A stretch of 64,000 nt of DNA from Bacteroidales bacterium (GCA_016707785.1 JADJGZ010000002.1:248001-312000); one strand, 5' to 3'; shown: positions 47,985-58,623, counted from the stretch's first letter. Notes: a model not told the origin generated them from the sequence alone. Translations and numbers: made by a program.

Positions 47985-48047
47985 TTTAAAGGCACCTGTA
48001 ATATTTACAGAAACAATACCTTTAACCCGATCAAGTTACTTTCCATT

Positions 48048-51035
48048 ATGACCGCTAAAACCCGTATCAAACCACGGGTATTCCTTGGTTTAATATTATT
48101 TACCCTGTTTTTTTTCAGGGAAGATCTGGCTATTTCACAGAATCAGCAAAAAGTGGGTTATATCTATGTAACCCAGTTCGGGCTAGAACAGGGCCTTAGC
48201 CAAAGCATGGTTAGTCGGATTGTACAAGATAACCGGGGCTTAATCTGGATGACTACCGGAGACGGTCTGAATTGTTTCAATGGAGAAGACTTCAGGGTTT
48301 TTAAAGTACCTGTTGCTGCCGGTCCGGTGCGATCAGATCAAACCATGAGAGAACTTATTATCGACAGTGACGGAAAAATGCTGGTTTCGACGTCTTCTTC
48401 CATTTATTCATTCAATTCAGAAAATGGCAAGTTCAATCTGATAGGACAAAAGCCTGGTCAATATCCTTTCCTTATCCATGCCAATATCAAAGGTAAGGAA
48501 CTTTGCTGGTGGCCGGAAACAGGTTACCAGATCATAGATAGTGACCACCAAAAGCCCATCAGGATCATTTTTGAGGGAGGAGATTTAACTTCGCTAAAAT
48601 CAAATCCCAATTCTGCATTATGGCTTCCTGATGGTACATTACTAATTTCCACTAATAAGGGAATTCTGGAATTGCAGATTTCAGTGCAGAACAATGAAAC
48701 TGTTTACAAAGGGAAATGGTATGCCCTGGATCATGGATGCCAATCAATAACCATAAGCAAATCTGGCGAGGTTTATTGCCTCAGCGGATCAGAAATTTTA
48801 CAGTATATGAAAGGTTCCGGAATTGTTCCTTTTCAGGATATCCGGCCAGTAACAGGTATCAACTTATTTGCTGACAGCAAAGACAACCTGTGGATCTCTG
48901 ACCGTTCTCATCGCAAGCTTTACAAGGTAGCTGACAGGCATCTAGAAGAAGTGGTATTATTAACTACTGAAGGGAAATTAATAGATACTATAGCCCCCTC
49001 AGTTAAAAATATTTTTGAAGATAAGGACGGTAATATCTGGTTTGGAACTGATGGAGAAGGAGCTCTTCTTTATTCACCTGATCTGTTGATGTTTTCCTCT
49101 GCAGCTGTAGGTTTTACAAGGTGTATAACAAGGATAGGAGAATTTATTTATGCCGGCACCTTCCATAATGGATTATGGAAAATGAAACCTGATTTATCAG
49201 GCTCAATAAAGGATAAATCCGGCATTATTTAGTAATGATCTTTACTTTCTCGATCTGACTGCTGATTCCAAAAACAGGCTATGGATTGCTACCACCACAC
49301 GGCTGTTTGTTACAGATGCATCAGGAAATGTTGTTTTTAGCAAGACATTGAAAACCGATAATGCTAAATTTTTGCCAATCAATAATCATCAGATATCGCT
49401 TTCTACCGATAGTTATATCTTGAACTTCAGCGACGAAGATCTTCCGGTATTGATTGGAAAAGAATATTATCCGTTCATCAGAGGGATAATTACTTTATAC
49501 GGTTGGAACTGGATTGGATATCCTTTTGGATTATACAGGATACCTGCTATTTCTACCACACCGAGTCTCAGTTTATTTGATAAAAGGAAGGAATTTCTAT
49601 CTAAACCAGTCTTTTCAATTATGCAAGTTGATTCATTAGTCTGGGTGGCCAACGAAAACGGCTTAGATTTCTTTAATCTGGAGGGTGTCAATATACCACT
49701 GCCTGGCCGGCTTCAAGGACTGCAGAATAATATTGTTTATGCATTAGGAAAGGATGCTCATAAACGCGTCTGGTTTTCAGGAAATAAAGGAATTGGCTGT
49801 ATTTCAGCAGACCATACAAAAGTGGTTATGTTTGGAATTGATAATAATCTACAATCCCTTGAATTTAACCATAATGCATTTTATGAGGACAATAAAGGTC
49901 TATTGTATTTTGGAGGGATCAATGGATAAATGGTATTAATCCAGCCATATTTAAACCGGGAGACAAAGTGCCACAGGCAAGGTTGTTTTCACTAATGGTT
50001 TCTGACGAGGAGTATTCTGAAGGAATTCCTCCCGGATATCTTGAATTGGAATTAGACAGGACTAAAGCACATATCAGTGGGAAAGTATTTTCAACCAATT
50101 ATATGCAGGTCGGAATGCAGGAGTTTTCATTCTTTCTTAAAGGATTTCAGGAAGAATGGAGCAAGCCCTCATTCAATTCCTTGTTCACCTACAGGAACTT
50201 AACTCCTGGTGAATATCAGCTCTGGGTGAAATGCTGGGATTCAAATAAAAATGAAGGGAACCCAGTATGTTTAATGAAGATCCTGATTAAGCCACCTTTT
50301 TGGAAAACATGGTGGTTTCTCACCTTGTTAACCCTTACAATAATTACTACTACCGTGTTGATTGTCAGGAAAATACAAGAGATTAGATATGGCAATAAAT
50401 TAAGAGAGCTAGAGTATCAAAATGCTATTAATAAAGAACGATTAAGGATTTCAAAAGACATGCATGATGAGATAGGAGCCAGTCTTACAAGAATTTCAAT
50501 CCTAAGTGAACTGGGGAAGAAGCAGGTTCAGGAACCACCCAAAGCTGTCCAGATTGTACAGCAAATCAATGAAATAGCAGGGAGTGTGGTGGATGAAATG
50601 AGTGAAATAATCTGGGCAATTAATCCCAAAAACGATAATCTTCAGAGCTTTTCTTCCTATTTCAGACATTATGCTTCAACTTACCTGGAGTCTGCCGAAA
50701 TACCCGGGAAGTTGAGTTTTGCCGATGATCTTCCGCTTGTTAAAATGTCAGCTGAATTAAGAAGAAACATTTTTCTGACCTGCAAAGAGGCCTTACATAA
50801 CCTGGTTAAGCACTCTTCCGCTGACATGGTTTCTGTTTCTCTTGATTATTCAGGTGGGGAATTAAGGATTGAAATAAGAGATAATGGAAAGGGGTTTGAC
50901 ATTCATTCTTTATCAGAAAGTGGTAATGGTTTAATAAATATGCAGAAGAGAATAGATGAATCGGGAGGGAAATTTACTCTGAATTCTACTCCTGGCGAAG
51001 GAACAGGTATTCATTTCAGTATCCCGCTTACCTGA
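48048..51035 (+). CDS. propeller/Y_Y_Y sensor histidine kinase, frameshifted twice
   Basis: From ATG 48048 a signal peptide (FLGLILFTLFFFREDLAISQ) is followed by two-component-regulator propeller blades (FGLEQGLSQSMVSRIVQDNR, GLIWMTTGDGLNCFNG, NIWFGTDGEGALLY, GLLYFGGING), a Y_Y_Y domain (EFSFFLKGFQEEWSKPSFNS) and a membrane helix (TWWFLTLLTLTIITTTVLIV). A HisKA_3 dimerisation helix (ISKDMHDEIGASLTRISILS) and HATPase (TCKEALHNLVKHSSADMV, EIRDNGKGFDIHS, GNGLINMQKRIDESGG) end the protein. Frame breaks occur at 49228-49230 (one extra T) and near 49920 (one missing base), and they cancel. Corrected length is ~995 residues. The periplasmic propeller should sense an unknown signal, and the kinase pairs with the regulator 82 bases downstream. 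Confidence 0.88.
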
Positions 51036-51080
51036 TATGGAATCATACTAAAGGGTGATGTTTTTTGTAATTACAGTCAG

Positions 51081-51088
51081 TAAATTTG
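51081..51088 (+). promoter_or_regulatory. candidate -7 element (TAAATTTG) before the response regulator
   Basis: TAAATTTG matches TAnnTTTG and lies 29 bases before the ATG at 51117. TTTG at 51064-51067 is only 13 bases upstream, too close for a normal -33. It may allow expression of the regulator apart from the kinase. Confidence 0.3.
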
Positions 51089-51116
51089 TGAAGTACGATG
51101 TCATAAACAGATTGAA

Positions 51117-51749
51117 ATGTCAGCAGGAATTAATGTTATGGTTGTTGAGGATGATAAAGCCGTCAGGGAAGGTTTATCAGCACTGATAGATGGTTCGGAT
51201 GGTTATTCCTGTATATGCAGTTGCGCTTCAGCAGAAGATGCACTTGCCTCAATCCCGATTCACAAACCGGAGGTGGTTCTCATGGATATTAACCTTCCCG
51301 GTATGAACGGGATAGAGTGTGTTATTTGTATTAAAAGCACTTACCCTGAAATCCAGGTAATGATGCTTACAGTATTTGATAATACTGACGATATCTTTAA
51401 ATCTTTATCTGCAGGAGCCACAGGTTATATGTTAAAAAAGACACCACCGGCCAAATTGCTGGAAGCCATTTCTGACCTTGCTAACGGAGGCTCACCAATG
51501 AATGGGGAAATCGCCCGTAAAGTTGTGCAGACCTTTCATAAACCTGTGCTGAAACATTTCCCCGAGGCTAATCTTACCCACCGGGAGGAGGAAATACTTT
51601 CCTACCTGGAGAAAGGGTTTTTATATAAAGAAATTGCTGCTGAACTTTTTATTAGTATTGAGACTGTTAGAACTCATATCCGGAAAATCTATCAGAAACT
51701 GCAGGTGAGAACCCGTACCGAAATGCTTTTGAAAAGCATGAACCTGTAA
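51117..51749 (+). CDS. NarL/FixJ-type response regulator
   Basis: This 210-residue protein has a receiver domain with the acidic pair E11/D12/D13, phosphoacceptor D57 (PEVVLMDINLPGMNG), T85 (MLTVFDNT) and K107 (GYMLKKTPP). The C-terminal LuxR-type HTH covers about residues 145-205: LTHREEEILSYLEKGFLYKE, then IAAELFISIETVRTHIRKIY and QKLQVRTRTEMLL. It starts 82 bases after the HisKA_3 kinase, the standard partner class for NarL-type regulators. It probably controls the neighbouring T9SS-sorted proteins or a distant target, which cannot be told from sequence. Confidence 0.95.
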   Translation: MSAGINVMVVEDDKAVREGLSALIDGSDGYSCICSCASAEDALASIPIHKPEVVLMDINLPGMNGIECVICIKSTYPEIQVMMLTVFDNTDDIFKSLSAGATGYMLKKTPPAKLLEAISDLANGGSPMNGEIARKVVQTFHKPVLKHFPEANLTHREEEILSYLEKGFLYKEIAAELFISIETVRTHIRKIYQKLQVRTRTEMLLKSMNL

Positions 51750-51881
51750 AATCGCTGTTTTTTATAATTGACAAAATCACATCAAAGGGTGATTGCGGAG
51801 GCTTTCCAATTCATGGAAATTTGTCAGGTATAGCCTGGAGTTTATCCTTCTTCTTTTGTTTCCACTAAAAGCCCTTGTACA

Positions 51882-52967
51882 ATGAGTCATTATTTTACTC
51901 AATTCTTCCGAAAAGCACTATTGATAGTTTTCCAGATTGGTATATTCATTCCCTGGAATCTCGGTGCACAAATCGTAATTAATGCTAACGATTTCCCAAC
52001 GATTGGCATGCTGGTTGTCAGAGATGTTGATTCCACATCTGCTCTGTTGCCCGGACAGGCAGGTTTAAACAGAGTTTGGGATTTCAGCAATCTTACCACA
52101 TCTTATACAGATTCCACATTGTACATTTCTCCCGCAGGCTTGCCTGGTGCCGAAAATCACCCGGGCTCAAATATTGTTGAGAAAGCGATGAATATTGGAG
52201 CAACTTACGATGGATCTTATAACTATATTTTTCGTGAAACTACATTAGATGGGTGGTTCGACCATGGTCAGGAACTCAGGATAAATTTCTGGGGATTGTC
52301 CTGGATCTGGCATACAATGATTACCCCGGCTGCTCATATGTGTCACCTCCCTATGTTTTACGGTCTCAGTTATGACCAGGAGTTCACCTGGTCGACCTAT
52401 AATGCCGGACTAAGTGGCGGCGTGCAATATGATACATCATTGATGGTAGCCCATCTCACCGTGCACCAGGAAGTTGATGGTTCCGGTATCATTATTACAC
52501 CCACAGGATCTTTTGATGCCCTAAGAGTACATGAACATGTTTTCGGGTATGATACAGTATACAGTTATACCCCCGGAATGGGCTGGAATTTTGAAGAAGT
52601 CGGTTATTCGGAGTGGAATAATTACCGATGGTTTGCTGAAGGGATTGGTGAAGTAGGATCAATACTGGAAAATGGATCAAAAGGCGGAGGTAATTTCTCA
52701 TTTTATAAATCCTCGACCATCGTAGGCATGGAAGAAATGAAAAACAATTCCTCAATACGGATCTATCCAGTGCCATCAAATGACTTTTTACATATCAGGG
52801 GTGCAGGGAATATAGAAAAAGTTGAGGTTTTTGACATGTCGGGAGGATTGAGAATCAAAGAAGCCCACTCTTCTGATATTAATGTGTCTGAACTTATTCC
52901 AGGCATGTATATCCTGAAAATTTATAACCAATCAGGGACTTCCTTCATGAAATTCTCTAAGCTATAG
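51882..52967 (+). CDS. secreted protein with T9SS type A sorting domain
   Basis: This 361-residue protein has a signal peptide (KALLIVFQIGIFIPWNLGAQ). The mature part of ~250 residues begins IVINANDFPTIGMLVVRDVD and contains LNRVWDFSNLTTSYTDSTLY, IWHTMITPAAHMCHLPMFYG and FDALRVHEHVFGYDTVYSYT; I recognise no named catalytic domain. The last ~80 residues are a type A sorting domain (SIRIYPVPSNDFLHIRGAGN, VEVFDMSGGLRIKEA, PGMYILKIYNQSGTSFMKFS). Export by the T9SS is therefore expected. It follows the response regulator by 132 bases on the same strand. Confidence 0.85.
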   Translation: MSHYFTQFFRKALLIVFQIGIFIPWNLGAQIVINANDFPTIGMLVVRDVDSTSALLPGQAGLNRVWDFSNLTTSYTDSTLYISPAGLPGAENHPGSNIVEKAMNIGATYDGSYNYIFRETTLDGWFDHGQELRINFWGLSWIWHTMITPAAHMCHLPMFYGLSYDQEFTWSTYNAGLSGGVQYDTSLMVAHLTVHQEVDGSGIIITPTGSFDALRVHEHVFGYDTVYSYTPGMGWNFEEVGYSEWNNYRWFAEGIGEVGSILENGSKGGGNFSFYKSSTIVGMEEMKNNSSIRIYPVPSNDFLHIRGAGNIEKVEVFDMSGGLRIKEAHSSDINVSELIPGMYILKIYNQSGTSFMKFSKL

Positions 52968-53017
52968 AGAATCAGTATAATTAACCTATCATCCACCAAT
53001 CACTAAATCCAATCAAA

Positions 53018-53461
53018 ATGAAATCATTCCAAAGAGTAATCATGTATTCGCTTGTATTTCTGATTATATCATCATGCGGAAATAGCAAGGAAGAACCTTC
53101 TGCTTTGCAGAATACCGATAGTTTGATACTGCAATGGGATAATGCATGGAATTCAGCTGATGCAGCAACCGTTATGGCTCTGTTTACTGATGATATTCAT
53201 TTGTTTATGGATACAGTTTATTCCGGAAAAAGCAATTTAGAGAAGGATTTTGTGGTTCCTTCAGTGGCCATACTCAGAAACCTGCATTGCGTAAAGATAG
53301 CAGAGGCTATTTCGGAAGATTTAGCTTGTCAATCCGGATCCTATTCGCATGATTGGACCAGGAACGATTCCATTGTTGGTAATCAGAAAGGATATTATTC
53401 ACTGGTATGGGCAAGGCAATCAGATCAATCCTGGAAAATCTCAAATATCCACATTCATTAA
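53018..53461 (+). CDS. NTF2-like (SnoaL/DUF4440-type) lipoprotein
   Basis: This 147-residue protein has a lipoprotein signal (SLVFLIISSCGNSKEE, Cys about residue 20). The mature domain begins LILQWDNAWNSADAATVMAL, FTDDIHLFMDTVYSGKSNLE, and ends YYSLVWARQSDQSWKISNIH, the standard cone-shaped NTF2 fold of SnoaL/DUF4440. Members are enzymes or ligand binders, and no catalytic residue can be fixed here. It lies 50 bases after the T9SS protein. A bidirectional-looking hairpin follows, ending the plus-strand run that began at the kinase. Confidence 0.8.
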   Translation: MKSFQRVIMYSLVFLIISSCGNSKEEPSALQNTDSLILQWDNAWNSADAATVMALFTDDIHLFMDTVYSGKSNLEKDFVVPSVAILRNLHCVKIAEAISEDLACQSGSYSHDWTRNDSIVGNQKGYYSLVWARQSDQSWKISNIHIH

Positions 53462-53599
53462 TAAGTTCACACAAGATCTTCCCTGATCAATTATACTCAA
53501 TCGCAATGAATTTGCAAAGCAAGATTCTTGCAGATTGAGTTATACCGGGGCGCACAGGTATCATAGTTTCGCAAAATGATTCAGCAACGGTATAAAATG

Positions 53600-53630
53600 A
53601 AAGCCCGTCAGGATTATTTGACGGGCTTTT
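53600..53630. terminator. bidirectional intrinsic terminator between convergent genes
   Basis: AAAGCCCGTCA (53600-53610) and TGACGGGCTTT (53619-53629) form an 11-bp perfect stem around an 8-base loop, with A and T runs on either side. It lies 139 bases after the plus-strand NTF2-like gene and 24 bases after the minus-strand M2 peptidase stop, so it probably serves both. Confidence 0.9.
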
Positions 53631-53653
53631 AAATTGGGAAATCCTTCGTAGAA

Positions 53654-55335
53654 CTATTTAACGAACTGATCTGAATAGTATTTAGCTGTTAACTTTTCAC
53701 CGGTGGCTTTCTCAATCATTTCATTCCAATTCCAGCGGGCTCCCGGCATAAATACATTGTCAGTAAGATATTTGCCAACTTCGGTTTTTCCATAATAACT
53801 CTGTTTGAAATCAGTTGACTTCAATACAGTTGCAGCGACATAATGATTTAATTGAGAGGCCAGAAGCTCACCCAGGAGGTAGTTGTGGTAGTAGCAAGGA
53901 GACGTTGCGATATGAATTTTACTTGCCCAATCAGGTTGGTTACGGCCTTCAGGACGTTTAAGCATCTGGTATTTCTCCACAAGATCCCACCAAAGTTTAT
54001 TCAGGTCCTGATCAGGATTATCATATAAACTTTTTTCGAACCGATACATCACCTGTGCCCAACGACTGAATGTGAGCTGTTCAAGACGCAAAACTTTGAA
54101 GCTTTCATCTGCTACCTTTTTGGATTCAGATTCATCAGCCAGTTTCATGTCAAGCAAAAACTGAGGGTTGCTTGCCATTCTGCCGAAAAACATGGCAATG
54201 GCTTCGGTTGTAAAAGTATGAGCCGGGTTGCGCAATACAAACGGTAATTGCTGATCAATGTATTTATCATAATTCGCATGGCCAAACTCGTGAAGCATGG
54301 TCCCCATCCAATTGTAATTTGGCTTGATATTGCATAAAACTCTTACATCTCCTTTGTTGTCGACATCTATACAATAGGCATGTTGATTCTTACCTGGTTT
54401 TTCATAGAGATCACTGTTCTTTATCATATCAGAAATATCCAACCCGATACTGGTAAAATAATCCGTTGTCAGATTCTCAATGTTTTTGCCTTTATAGTAT
54501 TTATCCAGTTCAACACTATAAATTTCGGGGCTTCCTGGAAGAAACGGTTTTGGTAATGCCAGGGCATCAGGTTTTCTTTTGCAACATTTAATCTCTTTGT
54601 CAGGTATTCATCAATTTCACCTTTTAAACCGGCAAAAGCATCTTTAGTAAGGATATCAAGTTCATCAAAAATTTTACTTATTTCATCCGGGTCCTGTTCA
54701 CTGAGTTTCAAACTCATCTCATGGTAATTATTGAATCCCAGTTCTTTGGCAATTTCATTGCGTTTTTTAACCAGGTTTTTGATGTCATCAGAAACCACGG
54801 TTCCAATTGCTTTATGGCCTTCCCAGGCTTTCTGTAATTCTTCTGAGTTCGTTGAGGTCTTGAGAACCTCTTCCACATCATTATCAGAAAGCTTTTTCCC
54901 ATTCAATTCAGCTCTGAAATTGGAATATTTCTGTTCAATGGCTGTCTGCATTTTAATCACCTCATTCAACAAACTGGTATCCACCTGGTTGCTTAGATAA
55001 CCATTGTAAAGAACCTCTAATTGACGTTTTAAAAGCTCATCATTAATGGTGTTTGACTCTTTAATTTTTTTCAGAACAGCAAAATCTTCTTTATTGGCAA
55101 AAACCTTGGTGAGTTCAATGCTGAGGTCTTCTGATTTTTTCCAGTCTTCTGATTTCCCGCTTAATGATGCATTCCAATAAGCGAGGTTCGACTCTTTCAT
55201 TAGAGGCTGAACTGTTGAGTCGAAGCGGGTAATGAAGGCTTTGAGATCTTTTTCCATTTGTTCCTTTTTGTTGGTACATGAGCTGGTTATCGATACAATG
55301 AGTATGACAGCCACAATCCAGTTTAATGATTTCAT
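53654..55335 (-). CDS. M2 family (ACE-like) zinc metallopeptidase lipoprotein, frameshifted
   Basis: A lipoprotein signal (LIVSITSSCTNKK) is followed by a helical region with NLAYWNASLSGKSEDWKKSE, AWEGHKAIGTVVSDDIKNLV and ELGFNNYHEMSLKLSEQDPD, then the zinc site HEFGH in GTMLHEFGHANYDKYIDQQL and the downstream Glu in FTTEAIAMFFGRM. ATSPCYYHNYLLGELLASQ and ARWNWNEMIEKATGE end the protein. The frame breaks at the G-run 54537-54540 (C-run on the coding strand). Adding one base joins EAP to EIYSVELDKYYKGKNIENLT and gives ~560 residues, the M2 single-domain length. It is a periplasmic dipeptidyl carboxypeptidase-type enzyme by family. Confidence 0.87.
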
Positions 55336-55406
55336 CTTTTAAAGGTTAGGGTGAATTGATGATCTGTGAGTCCTATAGAAAATTATGCTACTGAAAGATT
55401 TTTTAA

Positions 55407-56876
55407 CTATTCCACACTCCAGGTTACTCCCTCCTTGGTGTCTTTTACGGAAATTTTTAATCCGACCAGGCTGTCCCTGATTTGGTCGCTGGTAGGCCAG
55501 TCCTTGTTTGTACGGGCATTAGCCCTTATTTCAAGGATAAGTTTCATTAAACCATCAACCAATTCATTACTTGCTGAGTTGTCGGTTTCAGGAATCAGTC
55601 CCAGGATATCGAAGATGAAGGAAGTCAGTAGGCTTGTCAGTTTTTCAATATCACTTGCTGTCAGCATTTCCTTCTTATCATTGACTGAATTGATAATTCT
55701 TACCCCTTCAAATAGATTGGCAATTACAATGGGTGTGTTAAGGTCATCATTCATTGCTTCATAGCACTTGCTCGCCAAATCATCGACATTAACGGATGAT
55801 GTGTCGGAAGGAGCCAGTTTTTTCAGGAGAAGCAATGCCTTCATCATTTTAGAGAATCCTTTTTCGGCTGCCTGCAATGCCTCATTACTGAAGTCAAGGG
55901 GACTGCGGTAATGAGCCATTAGGATAAAAAACCTGATGGTCATTGGGCTGTAAGCCTTTTCCAGGGAGGGATGTGTGCCGGAGAAGAATTCTTCCAGGGT
56001 AATGAAATTCCCCAGTGATTTTCCCATCTTCTGCCCGTTAATGGTAATCATATTGTTATGCAGCCAGTATCGGGCCGGGGTTTTATGATGGCAAACGGTA
56101 CTTTGTGCGATTTCTGATTCGTGATGCGGGAAAAGTAAATCCATACCTCCTCCGTGAATATCGAATTGCTCTCCCAGGTATTTGGCACTCATTGCTGAAC
56201 ATTCCATATGCCAACCGGGAAATCCGTCACTCCAGGGTGAAGGCCAGCGCATAATATGCTCCGGTTGTGCTTTTTTCCAGAGGGCAAAATCGAAACTATT
56301 GCGTTTTTCGTCCTGACCATCCAAGTCGCGGGTATTAGAGAGCAAGTCTTCTAGTATCCTGCCACTCAGAATCCCATATCTGTTTTCTTTATTATACTTT
56401 GCAACATCAAAATAAACAGAACCCTTGCTTTCATAGGCAAATCCGGCATCCAGAATTTGTTGAATCATTGCAATCTGTTCAATGATATGCCCTGAAGCCC
56501 TGGGCTCGATACTGGGCTTTTTAACATTCAGCTTTTCAATAAATTCATGATACCTGTCGCTATAAAACTGCACCACTTCCATCGGTTCGAGTTCTTCAAG
56601 CCGCGCTTTTTTTGCAATTTTATCTTCCCCTTCATCGGCATCATTCTCAAGATGCCCAACATCGGTAATGTTTCTTACATACCTTACCTTATAACCAAGG
56701 TGAAGCAAATAGCGGAAGACAATATCAAAGGTGACTGCCGGACGTGAGTGACCTAAATGAGCATCCCCATAAACGGTTGGACCGCAAACATACATTCCAA
56801 CATGTCCTTCATGAATCGGGACAAACTTTTCCTTTGTGCGGCTTAAAGTATTGTATAAAAAGAGCGTATTTTCCAT
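55407..56876 (-). CDS. cysS: cysteinyl-tRNA synthetase
   Basis: This 489-residue class I synthetase has the zinc Cys C31 in MYVCGPTVYGDAHLGHSRPA, HIGH-equivalent HLGH at 40-43, WHMECSAMSAKYLGEQFDIH (zinc ligands), GGGMDLLFPHHESEIAQS and KMSKS-equivalent KMGKS in NGQKMGKSLGNFITLEEFF. The C-terminal helical bundle ends RTNKDWPTSDQIRDSLVGLK. It charges tRNA-Cys. The -7-like element TACCTTTG on the minus strand lies just upstream, and the M2 peptidase gene follows 71 bases later. Confidence 0.97.
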   Translation of the reverse strand: MENTLFLYNTLSRTKEKFVPIHEGHVGMYVCGPTVYGDAHLGHSRPAVTFDIVFRYLLHLGYKVRYVRNITDVGHLENDADEGEDKIAKKARLEELEPMEVVQFYSDRYHEFIEKLNVKKPSIEPRASGHIIEQIAMIQQILDAGFAYESKGSVYFDVAKYNKENRYGILSGRILEDLLSNTRDLDGQDEKRNSFDFALWKKAQPEHIMRWPSPWSDGFPGWHMECSAMSAKYLGEQFDIHGGGMDLLFPHHESEIAQSTVCHHKTPARYWLHNNMITINGQKMGKSLGNFITLEEFFSGTHPSLEKAYSPMTIRFFILMAHYRSPLDFSNEALQAAEKGFSKMMKALLLLKKLAPSDTSSVNVDDLASKCYEAMNDDLNTPIVIANLFEGVRIINSVNDKKEMLTASDIEKLTSLLTSFIFDILGLIPETDNSASNELVDGLMKLILEIRANARTNKDWPTSDQIRDSLVGLKISVKDTKEGVTWSVE

Positions 56877-56893
56877 GACTCTGAAATAGAGTG

Positions 56894-56901
56894 CAAAGGT
56901 A
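56894..56901 (-). promoter_or_regulatory. candidate -7 element (TACCTTTG, minus strand) of cysS
   Basis: CAAAGGTA on the plus strand reads TACCTTTG on the minus strand, matching TAnnTTTG, and lies 18 bases before the cysS ATG. Its upstream -33 position falls inside the end of the tail-fibre-domain gene, and no TTTG is clear there. Confidence 0.4.
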
Positions 56902-56916
56902 TCAAAATACGACTAT

Positions 56917-58320
56917 TTAGCGAGCTGTCTGTAAATTGTTGAGTTTAGCCTTGAGGTCTTCGATTTGCGCCTGCAGGGATTCAATTATTTCCTGTTGTTC
57001 CTGAACAGCTTTCAAAGCTATAACACTCATACCGGCGTAGTCCACAGTATATAGAACCTGATTGTCGCCACCATAGTAAACAAATTGAGGAAACAGCTCC
57101 TGCAATTCCTGAGCGATAAAGCCGGTGTAGCTCTTATCAGATTCCACATCTTTAAACTGGTAGGTTTTTGCCTGGAGTTTTTTCACTGAGGACAATACAG
57201 TCCCAAGGGTGTTAATATTGGTTTTAAGACTTTCGTCTGATACTGCAGTATAGGCGCCGGAAGCTGGGTCAATGGTAGCACGTTTAATGCCGGTGTGATA
57301 AAACTCAAAGAATCCTGTAGTGTTGGCTGAATACAGATTCCAATAATGGCCATTAGCGCCTTCATTTTGAATTCTCACCCCATCATTACTGCCACCAAAG
57401 TTAGTATGAACAACATGCAATTCAGCCCTGGGAGGATGTCCGATAGCCACATTGTTAATTCCAATTCGTGGCTCACGCATTACCTCGAATTCAATCCCCC
57501 ATTTTCCAAGATTCTGACTATAAATACCGAGGGTAGAGTCAGGTTTTGACATTCCAAGGAAAGCCCTGTCAAATTCGTTATCCAGGGCAGAAAACCACAT
57601 TCCGGGTGAATTATTGATATTCCCATCTGACCTAAATCGAGCTCTTCCAACAATGTCAAGGGGGAAGGAAGGATTTTCAAGGCCAATTCCCATATGGCCG
57701 GAACTCAGTTCAAAGGCAAACTTTCTACCTGAAGAGGATCTGAAATACATTACATCGGTAGTATCCTTATACTCAATTCCCCATGAAGGGAAACCAGGTG
57801 AATGGCTAATTACCATCCTGTCAGTGTTTTGTGTTCCGGATGAAAACATATAAATCATTGGGCTATTTATGCCGGCTGTTGCCGGGAAACGAATACTGGC
57901 TTCATCATCGGTGAAGCTGACGGTCCCCTTTGTTCCTTCCACCTGGAACTTTTCTCCATTGCCGACTGTAAAAAGAGAAGCAGGCGTAGCATCTCCAATG
58001 CCAACATTACCTGTTGAATAGTAAATATTACTTCCCGAGGGTTGCCAGTATGAAGGTGATGAGGTAAGCTCGGTCCATGTTGCAGATTTATAGAACCAGA
58101 ATGTTCCGGTAGTTAGGTCATAAACCATTAGCCCTTCGGCAGGAGCTGCAATGGCAGTCCGTTGTGCGGTTGTCATTCTCGGAATTAAAAGGCCTTTATT
58201 AGTGCTTTTAATGTCGAACATAGCCGAGGCTGACGGAAGACTGCCGTCCAGATTAATGGCTACCTGGGAAAAAGCGCTGAAACCTGTCAATATTAAAATT
58301 AAAGCGAAAATCTTCTTCAT
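56917..58320 (-). CDS. tail fiber domain-containing (peptidase S74 chaperone) secreted protein
   Basis: ATG 58320 gives MKKIFALILILTGFSAFSQV, a signal peptide, and a 467-residue protein; a longer frame to 58383 puts 21 non-signal residues in front. The N-terminal half carries the Bacteroidota motif STNKGLLIPRMTTAQRTAIA (about residues 45-64) and beta-rich repeats with GNVGIGDATPASLFTVGN and SGHMGIGLENPSFPLDIVGR. The last 107 residues are an S74 intramolecular chaperone: SDESLKTNINTLGTVL with the catalytic dyad S361/K366, TGFIAQELQELFPQFV and a coiled coil to the end. The protein should trimerise and cleave off its chaperone. It is a cellular surface protein, with no phage genes around. Confidence 0.88.
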   Translation of the reverse strand: MKKIFALILILTGFSAFSQVAINLDGSLPSASAMFDIKSTNKGLLIPRMTTAQRTAIAAPAEGLMVYDLTTGTFWFYKSATWTELTSSPSYWQPSGSNIYYSTGNVGIGDATPASLFTVGNGEKFQVEGTKGTVSFTDDEASIRFPATAGINSPMIYMFSSGTQNTDRMVISHSPGFPSWGIEYKDTTDVMYFRSSSGRKFAFELSSGHMGIGLENPSFPLDIVGRARFRSDGNINNSPGMWFSALDNEFDRAFLGMSKPDSTLGIYSQNLGKWGIEFEVMREPRIGINNVAIGHPPRAELHVVHTNFGGSNDGVRIQNEGANGHYWNLYSANTTGFFEFYHTGIKRATIDPASGAYTAVSDESLKTNINTLGTVLSSVKKLQAKTYQFKDVESDKSYTGFIAQELQELFPQFVYYGGDNQVLYTVDYAGMSVIALKAVQEQQEIIESLQAQIEDLKAKLNNLQTAR

Positions 58321-58623
58321 GATAAAGGGTTTAAGGTTATAGCCAATAAATGATGGAGATGATTTTTCAGAAATGACAATCATATACAGTGATATAGTAT
58401 AATGCTGTTTTTCCTGTTATTCTCTGACTTGATATTAACAGAGAACCGATTAAGTTGTTCGGAGTCCTTAGAAATGCGAAAAGCTATTAAAATGGCAGAC
58501 AAATATTACTGAACCACTTAAAGGCTGAGTAATTTTACTTTTTTCTGCACTGACCTGGAATTGATCTGCTAGGGGTCACGGTCCAGCAGGTTTAACCGGA
58601 AACGCTTTCAATCAGTGTTTTAG

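Noticed and set aside
47952..48047. N-terminal extension of the sensor kinase from 47952
   Set aside because: It overlaps a strong terminator hairpin at 47956-47984; the ATG at 48048 precedes a normal signal peptide.
49228..49932. Programmed ribosomal frameshifting in the sensor kinase
   Set aside because: No slippery heptamer with a downstream pseudoknot is evident, and the same kind of break occurs in unrelated genes in short homopolymers.
56917..58320. Prophage tail-fibre gene
   Set aside because: It has a signal peptide and a Bacteroidota surface-protein N-terminus, with cysS and cstA as neighbours and no phage structural genes.
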